Under the pieces are notes generated by a model. That model ran no database searches and was not told the origin of the DNA. It was given only the letters and a program-made list of their open reading frames with translations. A stretch of 64,000 bases of DNA from Flavobacterium ajazii (GTDB lineage: Bacteria > Bacteroidota > Bacteroidia > Flavobacteriales > Flavobacteriaceae), in NCBI RefSeq assembly GCF_010614725.1, contig NZ_JAAEHL010000014.1:101724-165723 (forward strand). Reading direction: 5' to 3'. This document shows, one piece after another, positions 61,759 through 64,000 of this stretch. Position numbers and translations under genes: made by a program. Positions within the stretch are counted from its first letter, which is position 1, and each line of letters starts with the position of its first letter.

Positions 61759-61998
61759 TTATAGCCATTTTTTATATAGCTTCCTTGCGCTTGAATGAGA
61801 ATTTAATTTTCCGGAATTAGCATCATTCAGGCCTTGCTCGATAGATTCTTTTTCAGTCTCAGAAATGGAATCCCAGAAATCTTTTGATTTATTATTTCTC
61901 AAAGCAATAATTTTTTCTATAATTGTTGAATCCTCCAGTGTAGAAAGCCATTGGATTAATTTCAATTTTTTGTCCTGTATGTTCAATTCAAGCTTCAT
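61759..61998 (-). CDS. Orphan antitoxin-like protein
   Basis: The 79-residue protein shows FWDSISETEKESIEQGLNDANSGKL near 45-67, close to the antitoxin component that precedes ParE-like toxins in Bacteroidota (IEQGIxxADNGxxxSHEE in the family as I remember it). No toxin gene follows on the minus strand: only 35 bases separate its stop from the convergent TauE/SafE gene end. It may be a solitary antitoxin, a relic, or a general anti-toxin factor. Confidence 0.6.
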   Translation of the reverse strand: MKLELNIQDKKLKLIQWLSTLEDSTIIEKIIALRNNKSKDFWDSISETEKESIEQGLNDANSGKLNSHSSARKLYKKWL

Positions 61999-62301
61999 AA
62001 TCTGAAATTTTAATATTCAAAAAGAACAAAATTTTCTTGAGATGTTTTGTTAAATTTCTTTTGTATACTCATTAAAACCTTTTAAAGAAGTTGTTAAAAG
62101 CAGGGAATAAAGCGTTCGTAACACGCCTGTTTACATGAATTCTCTATAATTTATAATGAACTTTTGTGTTAATAGCCGAATTACAAATGCTACAATTTAT
62201 CTTTTAATTTATGTAGATACTCGTTGCAAACGAACACCAGAGAGAAAAACCAAACTCATTGATGGTAGTTTTAATTTTTGTTTTCAATTAATTTCACCTT
62301 T
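61999..62301. other. 303-base non-coding stretch at the edge of the small-gene array
   Basis: No reading frame of note. A short imperfect palindrome TCGTT-GCA-AACGA lies at about 62220-62233, and GCGTTCGTAACACGC near 62112-62126. These are reminiscent of, but do not match, the 14-base ends of the sites at 62810-63997. I could not find the complement of GTTATGCGGGAGTTGTGCC expected if the 119-residue gene were an intact cassette. Confidence 0.4.
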
Positions 62302-62661
62302 TTAAAAATCATCTTCTTCGTTTCCATAATCTTCTATTTTATCCTCTTCATCCTCAATTTTATCATTTTCATCATCTTCATATGATTTTTTAATACGGTC
62401 TTGAAAAAGCATTGTTATAAATAAGATTACTGAAAAAAGTAACGACAACATTACAAGTCCAACTAATGGCATTCCACAAGCATTATTATTCTTTTCAAGA
62501 TAATATGCAATTAGCTTAAAAGCAGAAATCGTTAATAGGATTTGACTTAAAAAACTAATTAAACAAACCGCCCCAAAGCTCAATTTAATATCGCCTCCAA
62601 TAGCTTTTCTGCCAAAAATAATTTGAAATAATAGTGGTAAAATAATTAAAATTATGTGCAT
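62302..62661 (-). CDS. Small membrane protein with acidic tail, hypothetical
   Basis: The 119-residue product has three hydrophobic segments (about 1-15, 27-52 and 61-86) and a very acidic cytoplasmic tail (EDEEDKIEDYGNEEDDF). No family recognised. It is the third small gene of the minus-strand array, downstream of the site at 62810-62945, with a 5' non-coding region of about 150 bases. Coding is likely because of the hydrophobic pattern and clean length. Confidence 0.6.
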   Translation of the reverse strand: MHIILIILPLLFQIIFGRKAIGGDIKLSFGAVCLISFLSQILLTISAFKLIAYYLEKNNNACGMPLVGLVMLSLLFSVILFITMLFQDRIKKSYEDDENDKIEDEEDKIEDYGNEEDDF

Positions 62662-62809
62662 TTTTTTGAGATTCTATTTGTTATTAGTTTCCACTTTTCA
62701 CCTTTCCGCTGGAAAGTTCCAACTGTCAAGCTTCTGCTTTGTAAATTTCTTGTGGAAACAAATTTTTGTCTTCTAATTGATTTCTTGTGCGTAATTTCGG
62801 CACAACTCC

Positions 62810-62945
62810 CGCATAACGTTTGGGCGCTACAAGCCGTTTGCGGTTTTGAAGCTGAGTTTTTTCCGCTAGGAAAAAACGAATTTATGAAAATTGTTGTTTC
62901 TATTTTGCACTAAATGAGCAAATGGTATGTAACGGCTGTTATAAG
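62810..62945 (-). repeat. Recombination-site-like element B (attC-like, 136 bases)
   Basis: On the plus strand CGCATAAC (62810-62817) and GTTATAAG (62938-62945) form the ends. AGCCGTT (62832-62838) and AACGGCT (62931-62937) form a 7-pair inner stem, directly next to GTTATAAG on one side and 14 bases from CGCATAAC on the other. TTTTTTCC-GCTA-GGAAAAAA (62857-62876) is an extra hairpin in the loop. This layout (outer core boxes, inner stem, asymmetric spacer, 136-base total) is that of integron attC sites. Confidence 0.55.
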
Positions 62946-62958
62946 TAGGCCAGATTTA

Positions 62959-63354
62959 TTAGCTTTCATTTTCGGTCACTACTTTAAAAATATCCATACT
63001 TTGGTCATTTTCGGTTTCGAATGAAGTGAAAATATTTGTTGTTCCTTTTTCGATTTTTACTCTTCCACAATTTTTACATTGATACATTGTACTTTCGTAT
63101 TTCAATTTGTATCGACTGATTATGTCTTGAATTACTGTTGAGTTTGAGAGATTTTTATACACTTCAGAACCAAAATATTTTTCTGTCCATTTATCACGAC
63201 TGTCATTTTTCACAGCATTAATAAACGATTCAATATCTTCAGTATAATTTTCAGATTTTTCGTAATCTTGGTCTCTAATAAAATAAGCCTTATTGTCTAA
63301 ATTATCACATTGGTCGACAATCGTATTTCCGCATACGCATCCTAATTTACTCAT
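62959..63354 (-). CDS. Cassette-borne cysteine-rich (zinc-ribbon-like) protein
   Basis: The 131-residue protein starts MSKLGCVCGNTIVDQCDN, with Cys 6, Cys 8 and Cys 16, and has QCKNCGRVKIEKGTT near 93 with a second CxxC. Together they could hold a zinc. No signal or membrane segment is present, so it is cytoplasmic. I remember similar small proteins beginning MSK(I/L)RCxCG next to repeats in other Bacteroidota. It is flanked by matching cassette ends, which supports lateral movement. No function known. Confidence 0.65.
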   Translation of the reverse strand: MSKLGCVCGNTIVDQCDNLDNKAYFIRDQDYEKSENYTEDIESFINAVKNDSRDKWTEKYFGSEVYKNLSNSTVIQDIISRYKLKYESTMYQCKNCGRVKIEKGTTNIFTSFETENDQSMDIFKVVTENES

Positions 63355-63374
63355 TTTTTCTACAATTTTTCAAT

Positions 63375-63425
63375 GGCTTACTTATAACGTCCCAGCTTGC
63401 TTGTAGCGTGTGTTAGGAGTAGGCC
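63375..63425 (-). repeat. Recombination-site-like element C (51 bases)
   Basis: GGCTTACTTATAAC (63375-63388) and GTTAGGAGTAGGCC (63412-63425) are imperfect complements (11 of 14). Each matches better the far end of the gene on its own side. The centre is only 23 bases and shows no convincing inner stem. It separates the two small genes with 20 and 0 spare bases. Confidence 0.6.
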
Positions 63426-63895
63426 TTTTTCTGTTTCTTAAAAATTCCTATTGTTAAATTTATAATATAAATCGGTTGGCCAATTAATAATATCAATATA
63501 GTTAGAATTACAAGTGTTTGATTGATTAACTGATAATTGTCGAATAAGGGAAAAGGAGTTTCTAAAAAAGCTTTACTATAGCCTATTACTAACCAATAAA
63601 CTAAAAAACTTCCATTAAGGATTGCGGAATGGATTATCGTCAATACATTAATTAGTTTTCTCTTCATGGCTTTTTGAACAATCCAATATCCAAGTCCTAT
63701 CAGATAGTAAGTTAAACTCAAAAAGATAGCAAAATGAAGATGTGCAATTACAAAATATGTATCATGTATATTTATATCGAAAGTATTATCTTCAAAATGA
63801 TCCTGAATTAATCCAATCATTAGTATTATTAAAGCAACTAGCCAAAATAAATTATATGTTTTAATTTTTATTAAATTCATTAAAGTTTTATTCAT
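63413..63895 (-). CDS. Cassette-borne small membrane protein with a haem-copper-oxidase-like HxH motif
   Basis: The 160-residue protein has four hydrophobic helices (about 13-30, 47-70, 83-105 and 127-152). Helix 2 starts INIHDTYFVIAHLHFAIFLS, which is close to the HDTYYVVAHFHY region of cytochrome c oxidase subunit I. The two His of AHxH there bind haem a3 and haem a. The rest of subunit I is absent. I remember similar short proteins in Bacteroidota as unnamed. Haem binding is a possibility, not a demonstrated fact. It is flanked by GTTAGGAG/CTCCTAAC ends. Confidence 0.65.
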   Translation of the reverse strand: MNKTLMNLIKIKTYNLFWLVALIILMIGLIQDHFEDNTFDINIHDTYFVIAHLHFAIFLSLTYYLIGLGYWIVQKAMKRKLINVLTIIHSAILNGSFLVYWLVIGYSKAFLETPFPLFDNYQLINQTLVILTILILLIGQPIYIINLTIGIFKKQKKAYS

Positions 63896-63918
63896 TGCTT
63901 CTTCGTTTTCATGGCTTA

Positions 63919-63997
63919 CTCCTAACGTCAGTTCGTCTAAAAACCCTTTTTAGTTAACTACGTTTACCCAAAAATAGTTATTTACACGAGTTGTAAG
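63919..63997 (-). repeat. Recombination-site-like element D (79 bases)
   Basis: On the plus strand CTCCTAAC (63919-63926) and GTTGTAAG (63990-63997) form the ends. TCGT (63933-63936) and ACGA (63986-63989) form the inner stem, directly next to GTTGTAAG and six bases from CTCCTAAC. The asymmetry is the same as in element B. The GTTGTAAG end should match the next cassette beyond the window. Confidence 0.55.
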
Positions 63998-64000
63998 TGA

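Larger units (their letters stand above)
62817..63925 (-). mobile_element. Candidate integron-type cassette array without integrase (CALIN-like), two complete cassettes
   Basis: If recombination occurs after the G of GTTxxxx, the two units are 62817-63387 (571 bases, gene 62959-63354) and 63388-63925 (538 bases, gene 63413-63895). Each unit has its own pair of complementary 14-base ends: GTTATAAGTA(A/G)GCC for the first and GTTAGGAGTA(A/G)GCC for the second, 13 of 14 matching within a unit but only 11 of 14 across a junction. This is the signature of circular cassettes inserted one after another. Genes are all on the minus strand with short leaders. No integrase is in the window. Confidence 0.6.

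Noticed and set aside
62656..62913. Plus-strand reading frame of 85 codons
   Set aside because: It lies inside element B and the leader of the minus-strand gene, has no family features and points the wrong way for the array.
1..64000. CRISPR arrays, tRNA, rRNA and transposase genes
   Set aside because: I looked for regularly spaced repeats, cloverleaf and transposase motifs and saw none. The regular 9-base AATCTGC block is far too short to be a CRISPR.

Overview
The window is a 64 kb piece of a Bacteroidota chromosome, most likely a Flavobacterium or close relative. The evidence is the low GC content, many promoters with a TAnnTTTG -7 box, lipoproteins with SC-type lipoboxes, a CcoN-CcoO fusion in the cbb3 oxidase cluster, malate:quinone oxidoreductase, a SusC-like/OMP beta-barrel receptor, and short inverted intergenic repeats. 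No rRNA, tRNA, phage, IS transposase or CRISPR array was seen.

Layout. 1-26.2 kb is ordinary core and accessory chromosome: a DEDDh exonuclease next to a cNMP/CBS/DUF294 protein, a pentapeptide-repeat protein, murQ, an AraC regulator and an outer-membrane receptor, a ZIP transporter, two methyltransferases including rlmD, a histidine kinase, an aldo/keto reductase, a cysteine-biosynthesis pair (serine acetyltransferase and cysM), an Smr protein, a cysteine desulfurase and a Sua5/YrdC protein. 26.4-42.1 kb is a surface-glycan (LPS/capsule) locus: GT4 and GT2 glycosyltransferases, an ATP-grasp protein, two tandem QueC-like PP-loop proteins, an MsbA-type ABC exporter, a KdkA/WaaP-like kinase and a GT9 heptosyltransferase-like enzyme. 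42.2-51.9 kb is again core: dapD, a PAS protein, a RelE/ParE toxin-antitoxin pair, ruvX, mqo, a FUSC membrane protein, def and mazG. 51.9-61.7 kb is a complete cbb3 oxidase module (Crp/Fnr regulator, ccoI, ccoS, ccoNO, ccoQ, ccoP, ccoG, ccoH, TauE/SafE-like). Two near-identical Fnr-type palindromes sit at about -41 of its two putative promoters. 61.8-64 kb is a run of small minus-strand genes. At least two of them are bounded by recombination-site-like inverted repeats.

How it fits together. The cbb3 block is a self-contained microaerobic respiration unit, probably controlled by the Crp/Fnr protein encoded divergently. The glycan locus supplies sugar transfer, lipid-linked export and core phosphorylation, and holds an unexplained ATP-grasp/PP-loop pair. 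The last 1.2 kb looks like an integron-type cassette array without a visible integrase (a CALIN-like array). Each gene is flanked by its own complementary pair of 14-base ends, as expected if it once circulated as a cassette. This is the strongest candidate for an unusual system here. Secondary candidates are the tandem QueC-like proteins in the glycan locus and a strongly structured element with a UUCG-type hairpin between two 29-base inverted repeats at 9.3-9.55 kb.

Limits. All calls come from reading the sequence and from memory of protein families. No database search, profile search or folding was run. DUF numbers are from memory.
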